A DNA stretch of 64,000 bases from Nostoc parmelioides FACHB-3921 (GTDB taxonomy: Bacteria > Cyanobacteriota > Cyanobacteriia > Cyanobacteriales > Nostocaceae). Where the stretch lies: positions 186,001-250,000 of the forward strand of contig NZ_JACJQL010000002.1 of NCBI RefSeq assembly GCF_014696625.1, read 5' to 3'. Both the position numbers and the translations under genes were made by a program. This document shows positions 8,040 through 17,089 of this stretch, one piece after another (positions within the stretch are counted from its first letter, which is position 1; the number at the start of each line of letters is the position of its first letter). Below the pieces are notes generated by a model that saw only the letters and a program-made list of their open reading frames with translations, made no database searches and had not been told where the DNA came from.

Positions 8040-9275
8040 TTAGCAACCACGTAAGCGGGTTTTTTCGTAATACAGAGGAACTAACTGTTTCTCTTTTTCA
8101 GGATGTGATACTTGAGGAACCTTTGCTACCGGAGAGAGAATTTCTGCCTCCGAGATACCAAAAATACTCAGTATGGATTGCTCAGGCATAGTCAGCAGAT
8201 TTTTAGCCACTTGCAACATATAAAGGTGAGAATTATCAAATAATTTACAGTTATTCATCTTGTCTTGAATTTGGTGAATTAAAGCCAAGCCGATAAACTT
8301 GATAACTCGTACCAAAAAATGAGGATGGTATTCCAAAATCATGGGAAAGGCTTGCAAATAAGCTTGTAATAAAGCCACTAAAGATGGTTGAATCTCTTCT
8401 AGTGGTATCATTGCTAGTTCTAAAGATTCTGCTAATTCCAGGGTAGGATCTACAACTAAGCTTTCAAGCCAAATTTTTAAATAACTAGCTAAAATAGTTC
8501 CTAAATCAAAAGCCGGATCTCCCCAAGTGCAAGCTTCCCAATCAATCAATCGCACTAGGCAATTATCTAATTGGTTCCACCGGGAATGAATTAATATATT
8601 GTTGAGTTTGAGGTCATTATGAGTTAAACAACAAGCATCCCACTCATAAGCCAAGTCAGCGATCGCTGCTTCTAAACTCTCATAGCATTGATAGAGAACG
8701 TGAAATTTTAAGGCTTCAGTAGGAATTTTACCAAAAATCTCTGGACTCAGAGAACTTATTCCTTGTGCCGGATTGTAAAAATGATAGCGGAACTGTCCTT
8801 GAGGCGCAGTCGCCATGAAATTACGATATTCTTTACCCTGGAAGGTAGTACGGTGTAGCGCTGCTAAGGTCGTCCCAATCGCCGCCGCAATTTCTTTTGG
8901 GAAAACCTGCGTGTTTTGATAAGACTCAGCTAAATCCAGGTACTCGCTTAAATAACTGCGAACGAGGACGGAGTTTTCCTCATCAAAATGTACCACCAAA
9001 GGAGCGATCGCAGAAATATTCCCTAAAATGGGAAACTTTTGTAGTAATTGGTGAAATAGCCATTCATTAAACAATTCATGGAGAATCCCATCATTTTCAA
9101 CACCACGTTCTTGTTTAACTAGCAGTTTGCGATTATCTGCTAAATTCACCACTAAATTGTAGTTCTTCTTGCTAATTGGCAATTCAACTATGTCTGATTT
9201 GCCATCTTCTGAGCTACACAGGTCTGCTGCTTGCAGATGCTGGATAACGTTTTGAGAAGACAGTGGTAATAACAT
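8040..9275 (-). CDS. APH-fold kinase (LxmK/TvaC-like), partner of the HopA1-like protein
   Basis: 411 residues. The catalytic loop is CLTHNDLKLNN (H219, D221, N226) and the metal-binding segment LIDWEACTWGDPAFDLG (D245), so an aminoglycoside/choline-kinase-type phosphotransferase with active-site residues intact. An N-lobe glycine-poor region with LVVNLADNRKLLVKQE carries the likely ATP-binding Lys (K54). The ATG at 9275 is preceded by AGGAAATAATCA, a good ribosome-binding site. Together with the downstream HopA1-like gene it forms the two-gene set used for Ser/Thr phosphorylation and elimination in class V lanthipeptide-type pathways; that function is inference from pairing. An antibiotic or sugar kinase role cannot be excluded. 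Confidence 0.75.
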   Translation of the reverse strand: MLLPLSSQNVIQHLQAADLCSSEDGKSDIVELPISKKNYNLVVNLADNRKLLVKQERGVENDGILHELFNEWLFHQLLQKFPILGNISAIAPLVVHFDEENSVLVRSYLSEYLDLAESYQNTQVFPKEIAAAIGTTLAALHRTTFQGKEYRNFMATAPQGQFRYHFYNPAQGISSLSPEIFGKIPTEALKFHVLYQCYESLEAAIADLAYEWDACCLTHNDLKLNNILIHSRWNQLDNCLVRLIDWEACTWGDPAFDLGTILASYLKIWLESLVVDPTLELAESLELAMIPLEEIQPSLVALLQAYLQAFPMILEYHPHFLVRVIKFIGLALIHQIQDKMNNCKLFDNSHLYMLQVAKNLLTMPEQSILSIFGISEAEILSPVAKVPQVSHPEKEKQLVPLYYEKTRLRGC

Positions 9276-10393
9276 TGATTATTTCCTAGTTCGTAAAATT
9301 GCTGAGATAATCACCTAATCTCAAGATTGGTCTCGTTTTAGTCGTCTAGGTAGATAACAACAAGGATATAAGTATCAATCATGATTGCTTTAATCTATAA
9401 ATATCTCATCTCTTTTACTAATACCTGCCAAAATGGCCTTTATTTTTGCTTTAATTTTTAATGTAATCGCCACGAAATCTTTAAAATAAATATTCGTTTT
9501 TTGGAAAAACTATGGCAGATTATTTAATTTCTTATATAGATTTGTGATTAATTTTTTGCTGGTTATTCCTAAACCATAATTGATTACGCTTTGGGTGTCA
9601 GTTGTCAGTTGTTATTTGTCATTTTTTGAAAGGATCTGGTTTAATACCTTATCCCCTTGTGGGTGAAGTTTTTGATTAACTGAAGCACCTATCTAAAGAC
9701 AGATTTATACTTCTTCATATATTCAACATAGGATTTTTTATAGGATGAATCTATCAGAAGTAAGGTACATAAAAACCCATATCATGCCGACTATGACATC
9801 GATATGCAAAAGCTGATTTCACTTACTACGTTAGATAAATAGGAAATCTCATTTTCAGGTATTAAAGTACTTTGTAATAATTAATACATTTTTGCTCTCG
9901 GTTTTTCAAAGCTATTAATTTAATATGTGTATTATTTTTATTTATCATCACCAAGTTTAAAAAACCGGATACTTTGGGTAGTCGGCAATGATTTTTTGAA
10001 AAAATATTAAATTACGTCATGTAACACAATCATGTTTCGTCGCCTGTATCTCCTAAAGCGGGGTTTTTGTATAAACTCCTGATGAGTAAGCAAAGAAACA
10101 TATATATTTCACCTTTGCTAAATAAGCAAAAATTATGTTATCAGTAAAGATTTCTGCTTGATTTACGTTGTTATTTACAATACAGCATATACTTAATAAA
10201 CCGACATTTCTAGAGCAAAAGATCTTCGTTACGTGAAATACATCTAATTTCACCAGATATGCTGTCAAAGTCATTCACATATCATTAATACTAATGTACT
10301 ATTGTGAAGACAATCCTCAATCAATTTAAAATACATTTTGTCGCAGTCTACTAAACAAAATCCCCAGCCACAGGGGGATGGAGATTTTTGAAC
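9276..10393. other. 1.1-kb AT-rich region without a convincing gene
   Basis: Long AT-rich stretch upstream of the APH-fold kinase. I searched both strands for a RiPP precursor: a 23-codon plus-strand frame (9745-9816, ending TSICKS) and a 73-codon minus-strand frame (10053-10274) exist, but neither has a good ribosome-binding site or a leader/core layout. A short TTGTCAG heptamer array lies at about 9596-9612. The promoter of the kinase/HopA1 pair should be in the proximal few hundred bases. Confidence 0.5.
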
Positions 10394-10714
10394 CTATTTA
10401 GGAGCTACCATTTGATTGAGTAAAACTACCAGTGACAACATCCCTAAAATAGTCATTAATCCCGCAGGCATAAACTTGCGTGTTCTAACCAATCTTAATG
10501 CAAAGAAGACTACCAGTGCAGCAGTCACCACAGTTGCTAAGATTAAACCCCAAGTTTGTCCTTGGAGTTGCAAGTAAGCAGCAACAAATAGTAATAAACC
10601 ACTAACAACACCACTAAGGAGAGAAACTTGACTATTAGCCTGAAAGTAGCCAATAATGCCACCAATAAGCGCTAACATACCATAGGCGATCGCAGCAGTT
10701 ACACTTAAATTCAT
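10394..10714 (-). CDS. TMEM14-family small membrane protein
   Basis: 106 residues, almost entirely four hydrophobic helices with short polar loops: AAIAYGMLALIGGIIGYFQA, SLLSGVVSGLLLFVAAYLQL, LILATVVTAALVVFFALRLV and the segment after RKFMPAGLMTILGMLSLVVLL. The G-rich first helix and the RTRKFMPAG loop are signatures of the TMEM14/UPF0136 family, found in chloroplasts (FAX fatty-acid exporters) and cyanobacteria. A role in fatty-acid or small hydrophobic transport is possible by family analogy only. Confidence 0.85.
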   Translation of the reverse strand: MNLSVTAAIAYGMLALIGGIIGYFQANSQVSLLSGVVSGLLLFVAAYLQLQGQTWGLILATVVTAALVVFFALRLVRTRKFMPAGLMTILGMLSLVVLLNQMVAPK

Positions 10715-10738
10715 TGTTAAACCTTATCTAGATGTTGA

Positions 10739-10805
10739 TGATGTGGTCAACAGTCAACAGTCAATAGCGAAGGTTTTGGACTAATGACTACTGACTACTG
10801 ACTAA
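10739..10805. repeat. Heptamer tandem repeats (CAACAGT and TGACTAC types)
   Basis: GTCAACAGTCAACAGTCAATA followed by repeated TGACTAC units, immediately upstream of the DUF815 gene. Short tandemly repeated repetitive DNA; no coding potential. Confidence 0.75.
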
Positions 10806-10810
10806 GTTAA

Positions 10811-12160
10811 TTGATGGATAATCCAGTAATGTCGGCAATTACTTCTCTCTATCCCCAAGTACAATTTCTCCAACGCCAAGCCGCGTCCCTTTTACTGTAC
10901 CAATCAGTCCTACAAACTGATGTCGGGATTGCATTTCAAGAACTATTACAAGCCATACGTTATGCTGATGCTGATGCTAGGGGTTCTCTTCAAGCCTATG
11001 GCAATTACTTTCACGCTTTAGCTAGGAGAAAGCAAAATTGGGAAGATTATTTAGTTTCGCAAATTTTGATAGCCGAGAATCCCTTTAGCAAACTTACTCA
11101 ACAGCAAGACTTTAAAGATTTACCCCCGGCTTTAATCTCAGCTGTAAAGCATGATTTACAAGTATTACAGAGTCTTTATGAATGTAATAGTGCTGTTTTG
11201 AGCCAATGGGTGCAAGCCGTGGCTCATTTACCTATTTCACCTGTGGTATGGTATTTGGAACAAGATGATATGGGGTCAGAAGCAGCATTATCTTTACATC
11301 ATCTAGAGCATTGGGCAGATGCAGCAGAAGAATTAGCCATTCATTATCAGAAATGTGGGACAGGTTTATTTGCTCAATACCGCGCCTTACGCTGGCAAGA
11401 TGGGGAATTTATTGGTATTCCTTACCCTGACCCAGTTAAGCTAGGTACACTCGTTGGTTACGAGTCACAACAAGAAGCCTTATTGAAAAATACAGAATTT
11501 TTATTATCGGATGAGAAAGCACTGCACGTATTACTTTATGGTAGCCGAGGGGCGGGGAAATCTTCCTTAGTCAAAGCCTTATTAAACGAATATAGTCATC
11601 GCCAACTCCGTTTACTGGAAGTGTCAAAAGCAGACTTAAAAGATTTACCCAAGATTGTGGAACAGTTACGCGGAGCCCCACAAAAATTTATCATTTTTGT
11701 TGATGATTTATCTTTTGAAGAAGATGATGATGCCTTCAAAGCGCTGAAAGTTGTTTTAGAAGGAAATTTAACAGCTCGTCCCCAAAATGTAGTAGTCTAT
11801 GCTACCTCAAATCGCCGCCACTTGATTCGAGAGTTTTTTGCCGATAGACCTAGCTTGAAAAATCATGAAGAAGTCCATGCTGGGGATACAATGCAGGAAA
11901 AACTTTCCTTTAGCGATCGCTTTGGCTTAACCCTTACTTTTGAATCTGCCGATCAAAGCACTTATCTAAAAATTGTACGCCATCTAGCAGCCCAAGCGAG
12001 AATTAGTATCAGCCCAGAAGAGTTAGAATATCAAGCATTACAGTGGGCAACACGCCATAATGGACGTTCTGGGCGTACTGCACAGCAATTCATAGATTTT
12101 CTCAAAGCAGACACATCTCTGTTTGCTGCAAATAACAATATCTTAAATACCCAATCATGA
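10811..12160 (+). CDS. DUF815-family AAA ATPase
   Basis: 449 residues. The N-terminal 215 residues are helical and lack known motifs. The ATPase core begins with LLYGSRGAGKSSLVKAL (Walker A GSRGAGKS) and has FIIFVDDLSFEEDD (Walker B) followed by VVVYATSNRRHLIREFF (sensor 1), then FSDRFGLTLTFE with an arginine-finger-like Arg and a C-terminal helical lid. This order is that of DUF815 proteins, MoxR-like AAA ATPases of unknown substrate that are widespread in bacteria. It starts 154 bases before the coiled-coil gene on the same strand; whether the three ATPase/coiled-coil genes form one unit cannot be told from spacing alone. Confidence 0.85.
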   Translation: MMDNPVMSAITSLYPQVQFLQRQAASLLLYQSVLQTDVGIAFQELLQAIRYADADARGSLQAYGNYFHALARRKQNWEDYLVSQILIAENPFSKLTQQQDFKDLPPALISAVKHDLQVLQSLYECNSAVLSQWVQAVAHLPISPVVWYLEQDDMGSEAALSLHHLEHWADAAEELAIHYQKCGTGLFAQYRALRWQDGEFIGIPYPDPVKLGTLVGYESQQEALLKNTEFLLSDEKALHVLLYGSRGAGKSSLVKALLNEYSHRQLRLLEVSKADLKDLPKIVEQLRGAPQKFIIFVDDLSFEEDDDAFKALKVVLEGNLTARPQNVVVYATSNRRHLIREFFADRPSLKNHEEVHAGDTMQEKLSFSDRFGLTLTFESADQSTYLKIVRHLAAQARISISPEELEYQALQWATRHNGRSGRTAQQFIDFLKADTSLFAANNNILNTQS

Positions 12161-12313
12161 AAATAATTGTTGCATGATTTCAATATTTTGTTACTTTCAC
12201 AACAATCTCATCCACAAACACTTACAACTAGAGTGACTAACACCACAATATGAGGAGTAATCATTGGCAACGCTGCTCAGTCAAAAAGCTTAACTACGCT
12301 AAAAATTAGCAAT

Positions 12314-13603
12314 ATGCAACAAGTCATAATAAGTAATCGATTTATTTTAGGCATAGTTGCCTTTAGTGTGAGTTTTGGTTTGAGCCTAGTTCCCAAATGG
12401 AATTTTAGCCACGCTTTTTTCACAGGTGTAATTACAGTAGTAGCTACTTATGCAGCAGCCTTATTTGTAGATAAGCGACGGAGAAATTATGAACTATTAC
12501 TTTTAAGTTCACTCCGTAAACGCATTCAAGAAACCGAGGGTCTGAAGTCTAGACTAGCCAGAGAAATTGAACAACTAGAGACCCATCGCAGTTTATTATA
12601 TACAGAGTCACAGCAGCTAAAAAATCAAATTTTAGACAGCCGCAATCAAAGAGATAGTTTACATCGAGATTTAGGAATTTTTGCTAGTCAAAGAAAACAA
12701 ATAGAATCAGAAATTGCCAACCTAAAAGCTACAATTTGTAGCTTAGAAGAAAATCAAATAGAATTGAATAGTTACTTATCTAACCTAGCATCAGAAAAAC
12801 GTAGATTAGAATCTAACCATCACGTATATCGGGCAGAAATAACCCAGATACAAAATCAAATCAGTGACTTGAATCTAGAGAAACAAGAACTTGAAAATAG
12901 TATTACTTTGCTAGGAAGGATAAAGCCACAATTAGAAGAAAAACTTTATGAACTGCGAATTACTATCCAAAATTTAGAGTCGGAAAAAAACAAGCAATCT
13001 CAAATACTTCTAGATACTAGCAACGAACATGAAAACCTAGCTGCAAATATTGACTATTTACAAAGTCAAAAAACAGAACGCCACAATGAACTACAACAAA
13101 TCCAAAATGAAATCTTTTTGTTGCAACAAGAACGAGACAGCCTGCAAAATCAAGTTTGGGAACTCTTACAACAAATAGAAACATTTAATCAAGAATCTAC
13201 GTCTGTTAATACATCAGAACAAACAGGAATATTCTTTCCCTCTTCAGATATTCTCGAAAATTTAGATAAATTAGATGCTGAAAATGATACTACATCCCCA
13301 GCCTTACCAGAAGAGTGGCATACATTATTAAAGCAATTACCTAGTCATGAAATTCAGGTCTTAAAAATTATCATAGAGCAAGACAATCCCCAAGCATCGA
13401 TCAAAAAAATTGCAGAAGCTAACATCACTATGCCGAATTTGTTGATTGATTCCATCAATGAACGTGCTAATGACATTATTGGTGAATTAATAATTGAAAC
13501 TGACATAGACGTACCAAAGATTTATGCAGAACATATAGCCAATGTCAGAGATATAGTTGCATTGTATGAAAATTTCATAGCTAGATACGCATCATCAAAT
13601 TAA
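12314..13603 (+). CDS. Membrane-anchored coiled-coil protein with C-terminal TerB-C-like domain
   Basis: 429 residues. Two membrane helices at about 8-25 and 32-50, then a basic stop-transfer stretch DKRRRNYE. Residues about 60-290 form an almost unbroken heptad coiled coil rich in Leu, Gln, Glu and Lys. The last 100 residues (WHTLLKQLPSHEIQVLKII, then ITMPNLLIDSINERANDIIG and IIETDIDVPKIYAEHIANV) resemble the TerB_C domain of tellurite-resistance-associated systems, where an INE/INERA helix precedes an acidic strand. TerB-C domains are found beside BrxD-like P-loop ATPases in the Ter-linked and BREX-like modules; such an ATPase is the next gene. Function here is not established. Confidence 0.65.
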   Translation: MQQVIISNRFILGIVAFSVSFGLSLVPKWNFSHAFFTGVITVVATYAAALFVDKRRRNYELLLLSSLRKRIQETEGLKSRLAREIEQLETHRSLLYTESQQLKNQILDSRNQRDSLHRDLGIFASQRKQIESEIANLKATICSLEENQIELNSYLSNLASEKRRLESNHHVYRAEITQIQNQISDLNLEKQELENSITLLGRIKPQLEEKLYELRITIQNLESEKNKQSQILLDTSNEHENLAANIDYLQSQKTERHNELQQIQNEIFLLQQERDSLQNQVWELLQQIETFNQESTSVNTSEQTGIFFPSSDILENLDKLDAENDTTSPALPEEWHTLLKQLPSHEIQVLKIIIEQDNPQASIKKIAEANITMPNLLIDSINERANDIIGELIIETDIDVPKIYAEHIANVRDIVALYENFIARYASSN

Positions 13604-13828
13604 ATGTTCCTATCTCATTGTAAAATATATATAAACATAATGTGATTATTGCAAAATCTATGTACGTATAGACCAGAGATTATCCAAAAAAAACATGATG
13701 TTATTCTGATTATTTAAAGAGTTACACCACAACATACAATAAAAAGCGGCTAGGGACTAGAGAATGATAAATTCAAACTTCCACTCAGCGCTATAAAATT
13801 GGCATTGATATCCCGTACATCAAAATAC

Positions 13829-15157
13829 ATGGCAAAGCTCAAAATCCCGAAAAAAACCTCAACTGCTTTGATTAATTCACTAGGTGCAGGAGTAGTACCC
13901 AGATTAGGAGTAGAACATATAGCAGTCGGTCGAGAAAAAGAACTTAAAAGCCTATTACAAAATCTCAATGATATTGCCGAAGGCGTAGCAGCATTTCGTT
14001 TTATCATTGGTAACTACGGCGCGGGAAAAAGCTTCATCCTCCAGATGTTTCGTAACCGAGCAATGGAGCAAGGTTTTGTGGTTGCTGATGTTGATTTATC
14101 TTCTGAACATCGCCTAGCAGGAAGCAACAATGAAGGTCTAGCGACCTATCGAGAATTGATGAGTAGCCTTTCCACCAAAACCCGTCCTGATGGTGGTGCG
14201 TTAGTTTCAATTCTAGAAGGATGGATTAACAAAATTCAGCAAGAGGTCGTTAAAGAAACTGAACTACGTCCCAATGATGAGGGTTTTGATGACCAAGTAG
14301 AAGCCAAAATTCGAGAAGTTGTTCAGTATATAGAAGACTTAGTTCATGGGTTTGATTTTGGTAGCATTATTATTGCTTATTGGCGTGGCTACCGCTTAGA
14401 TGATGATGATTTAAAAAATTCTGCACTGCGTTGGTTGCGGGGGGAATTTAATACTAAAACTGAAGCCAGAACAGCTTTAGGAGTAAGGATAATTATTGAT
14501 GATGATAGTTGGTATGACTATATTAAACTCTTAGCTAAATTCGTGGCAGAGATTGGTTATAAAGGATTACTGATTTTAATGGATGAAGCAGTTAACCTCT
14601 ACCAAATATCTACTACAGTTACTCGTGAGAAGAACTATAACAGATTACTAGCAATGTTTAATGACACTATGCAGTGTAAAGCAGAACATTTAGGTATTGT
14701 TATAGGTGGAACAACAAAGTTTTTAGAAGACCCTAATCGAGGACTTTTTGCAGACCAAGCTTGGCGTAGACGCACAAAAGAAAGCCGCTTTGCTGCACAA
14801 GCAGATATACAAGAGTTTATTGGGCCAGTTATACGTCTTAATCCTTTAAGTGAAGCAGAAATTCTGACACTTTTGCAGCGTTTAACTGAAATTCATGCCC
14901 TCCATTTTGGTTATGACAAGATTTTTACCAGCAAAGAATTACAAGAATTTGTCAAAGAAATTGTCAGTCGTTTAGGCGCAGAAGCATTATTAACACCAGG
15001 AGAGATTGTGAGGGATTTTATTAGTGTGTTAAATATCTTACACCAAAATCAAAATATTAAGTTTAGCGAGCTAATTCATGGTTCTAGTTTTAAACCTACT
15101 GCTGCTGGTAAAGATATCGGTGTAGATGAGGATAATGCAGCTGAATTTAGCTTGTGA
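13829..15157 (+). CDS. BrxD-like (DUF2791) P-loop ATPase
   Basis: 442 residues from the ATG at 13829; the upstream in-frame ATG at 13799 adds ten residues unlike the family. The core has VEHIAVGREKELKSLLQNLNDI, a Walker A GNYGAGKS in the context FRFIIGNYGAGKSFILQMF, and Walker B KGLLILMDEAVNLYQ, followed by IVIGGTTKFLEDPNRGLF. This is the BREX BrxD / DUF2791 type of P-loop ATPase. In BREX systems BrxD acts with a helicase and PglZ; none of those is near. The preceding gene encodes a membrane coiled-coil TerB-C-like protein 226 bases upstream, a pairing seen in Ter-linked gene neighbourhoods. A terminator-like inverted repeat follows at 15203-15255. Confidence 0.8.
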   Translation: MAKLKIPKKTSTALINSLGAGVVPRLGVEHIAVGREKELKSLLQNLNDIAEGVAAFRFIIGNYGAGKSFILQMFRNRAMEQGFVVADVDLSSEHRLAGSNNEGLATYRELMSSLSTKTRPDGGALVSILEGWINKIQQEVVKETELRPNDEGFDDQVEAKIREVVQYIEDLVHGFDFGSIIIAYWRGYRLDDDDLKNSALRWLRGEFNTKTEARTALGVRIIIDDDSWYDYIKLLAKFVAEIGYKGLLILMDEAVNLYQISTTVTREKNYNRLLAMFNDTMQCKAEHLGIVIGGTTKFLEDPNRGLFADQAWRRRTKESRFAAQADIQEFIGPVIRLNPLSEAEILTLLQRLTEIHALHFGYDKIFTSKELQEFVKEIVSRLGAEALLTPGEIVRDFISVLNILHQNQNIKFSELIHGSSFKPTAAGKDIGVDEDNAAEFSL

Positions 15158-15202
15158 TTGTGATGTTTTATTCAATATTAAGGATTTAACAATAAAAATT
15201 TA

Positions 15203-15255
15203 AATAATAAAAAGGGCTTCCAGACTGGTATTTATCTGAAACCCCTTTTATTATT
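15203..15255. terminator. Bidirectional terminator-like hairpin
   Basis: AATAATAAAAAGGG on the left is near-complementary to CCCCTTTTATTATT on the right, around an inner CAGA/TCTG pair. The stem is flanked by A- and T-runs so it could end the BrxD-like gene from the left and the tRNA-Leu transcript from the right. Confidence 0.7.
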
Positions 15256-15269
15256 CTATGAATCTATAG

Positions 15270-15351
15270 TGCGGATGAAAGGACTTGAACCTTCACTCCT
15301 CTCGGAACTAGAACCTAAATCTAGCGCGTCTGCCAATTCCGCCACATCCGC
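15270..15351 (-). tRNA. tRNA-Leu (anticodon UAG)
   Basis: 82 nt on the minus strand. The acceptor stem is GCGGATG pairing with CATCCGC, followed by discriminator A. The anticodon stem CTAGA/TCTAG encloses the loop TTTAGGT with anticodon UAG (reads CUN leucine codons). The extra arm is long, as in class II tRNAs, and the T arm carries GGTTCAAGTC. No encoded CCA. A separate single-copy transcription unit between the BrxD-like gene and alr. Confidence 0.95.
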
Positions 15352-15431
15352 TTATGCAACTATACTAGCATAGCACGTTATGTAAGGGAATAGGCAATAG
15401 GTTATAGGTATTATTTAAAAATTCGTAACAA

Positions 15432-16619
15432 TCACATTACTCCTACGCGAGGTAAGCGGTGTTTAAATCCACAGAGAATTTCCCAGGAAATAGTATTTAA
15501 CTGTTCTGCCCAATCATCGGCTGTGATTTTTTCTTTTCCTTGTTTCCCAAGTAAGGTGACAATTTCCCCTTCTTGTAGGTCTGGTAAAGCACTAACATCT
15601 ATCATCAACTGATCCATCGTGATAGCACCGATTTGTGGTAATCGCTGACCACGAATTAAAACCTGCATTTTGTTGGATAGATTACGCGGTACTCCATCAG
15701 CGTAACCAATACCGACAACGGCAAGACGCATTTCATGGGGGGCGATAAATTGGTGTCCGTAACTTACACCAGTACCCGCAGCAATTGTTTTGACGTGGGT
15801 AACTCGCGCTTGGACTTGGATGACTGGTTTTAGGCTGATTTTCTTCTGTAAATGAGGGGCTGGATAGAGTCCATACACAGCTAAACCTACCCGTACCATA
15901 TCGTAGTGTAATCTTGGATCTGCCAAGGTTGCAGCCGAGTTTGCTAAATGCAGGCAGGGAATTTTAATACCCAAGGTTTTGATTTGAGCGATCGCCTCCT
16001 CAAATCTTCTATACTGTTCTTCCATAATCCCCGGATCTGGACTATCTGCTGTTGCTAGGTGGGAGTAAACGCTAGCAATATCTAGATGGGGTAAACGCTC
16101 TACTAACTGTACAAACTCCCCTGCTTGTTGCCAGTTAGTTCCAAGTCTAGACATCCCTGTATCTAACTTAATATGTACAGGTATGGGGGAATCATGCTGG
16201 ACGGTTTCCAAGGTATTGGAAAATATTAAAGCTTGTTTAGGACTACCAATAGTTGGTTGTAGTTGCCATTGAGCGATCGCCTGAATTTGTTCTGGTGTAT
16301 GGGTAGCCCCTAAAATCAAAATGGGCGCTTGAATACCCGCCTCTCGCAGTTGAATCCCCTCCGGAACAGTGGCGACACCCAAGCAACTAGCACCTGCTTG
16401 TAATGCCGTCTGCGCTACCGTTACAGCACCATGACCATAAGCATCTGCTTTGACTACCGCCATTAACTGAGTCCGTGGTGATAAAAACTGCTTTAGTTGC
16501 TGGACATTGTGCGACAACGCCTCTAGGTCAATTTCTACCCAAGCGCGTTGTGAAAACCAAGCATAGGTATCACACTGTTGATGAGAAGCCATACTTGAGG
16601 CTTGTTGGCGACTTAACAT
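15432..16619 (-). CDS. alr: Alanine racemase
   Basis: 395 residues from the ATG at 16619, which has a GGGGGAG ribosome-binding site just upstream; a GTG at 16637 is an alternative. The PLP-binding motif is LMAVVKADAYGHGAV near the N-terminus, and the C-terminal half holds GYADGVPRNLSN and GAITMDQLMIDVS with the catalytic Tyr region (TGVSYGHQF). These are diagnostic of bacterial alanine racemase, which makes D-alanine for peptidoglycan. Full length for the family. Stands alone on the minus strand downstream of a 470-base gene-free region. Confidence 0.95.
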   Translation of the reverse strand: MLSRQQASSMASHQQCDTYAWFSQRAWVEIDLEALSHNVQQLKQFLSPRTQLMAVVKADAYGHGAVTVAQTALQAGASCLGVATVPEGIQLREAGIQAPILILGATHTPEQIQAIAQWQLQPTIGSPKQALIFSNTLETVQHDSPIPVHIKLDTGMSRLGTNWQQAGEFVQLVERLPHLDIASVYSHLATADSPDPGIMEEQYRRFEEAIAQIKTLGIKIPCLHLANSAATLADPRLHYDMVRVGLAVYGLYPAPHLQKKISLKPVIQVQARVTHVKTIAAGTGVSYGHQFIAPHEMRLAVVGIGYADGVPRNLSNKMQVLIRGQRLPQIGAITMDQLMIDVSALPDLQEGEIVTLLGKQGKEKITADDWAEQLNTISWEILCGFKHRLPRVGVM

Positions 16620-17089
16620 TTTACTCCCCCTTATCACACCACTGCTTTTTTAACTGCGTATTTCTTCCGAATTGCGTTGGCGTTAGCCTCGCCGCAGACT
16701 ATCACGAATTGGTCTTATAGCCACATCAGAGTTAATCAGGAAGTTTAACTCGCATTTCGCAACAGATACAACATACTTGAGGAAAATTTTGAAATTTTCT
16801 CGCTCGAATGTTGATCAGGCAGAGGGTGAGAGACTTGAACCTAAAGGGTTTTACTTCCACCTCTTAATTAAAATTAACAGGTTCTTTTTGCTACTAATCA
16901 CTAGCACGAAGAAGAGCTTAAATTCTGTTTTTAACTGAAGTAATAGGCTATTAATCAGGGTTTCGAGCCATCATTAATAACCGACAGGAGCAATTACTCA
17001 ATTCTTGCAGAAGTATACTTTAACCTCCTCTCCCAAGGAGAGGAAAATCGTGTTAATATATGTAAAACTAATACCTTGAGCGCTGATCA
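16620..17089. other. Intergenic region without a gene
   Basis: About 470 bases separating alr (minus) from the HNH gene (plus). It contains an intergenic palindromic repeat at about 16673-16710 (AATTGCGTTGGCGTTAGCCT and beyond) related to the AACGCCAACGCAATT stretch at 54886-54900, and a CCTCCTCTCC/GGAGAGGA hairpin at about 17022-17044. No further feature supported. Confidence 0.5.

Noticed and set aside
9745..9816. 23-codon frame ending TSICKS as precursor peptide
   Set aside because: Too short for a leader plus core, wrong strand relative to the pair, weak start context.
10053..10274. 73-codon minus-strand frame as RiPP precursor
   Set aside because: No ribosome-binding site, composition like AT-rich non-coding DNA, no leader/core boundary.
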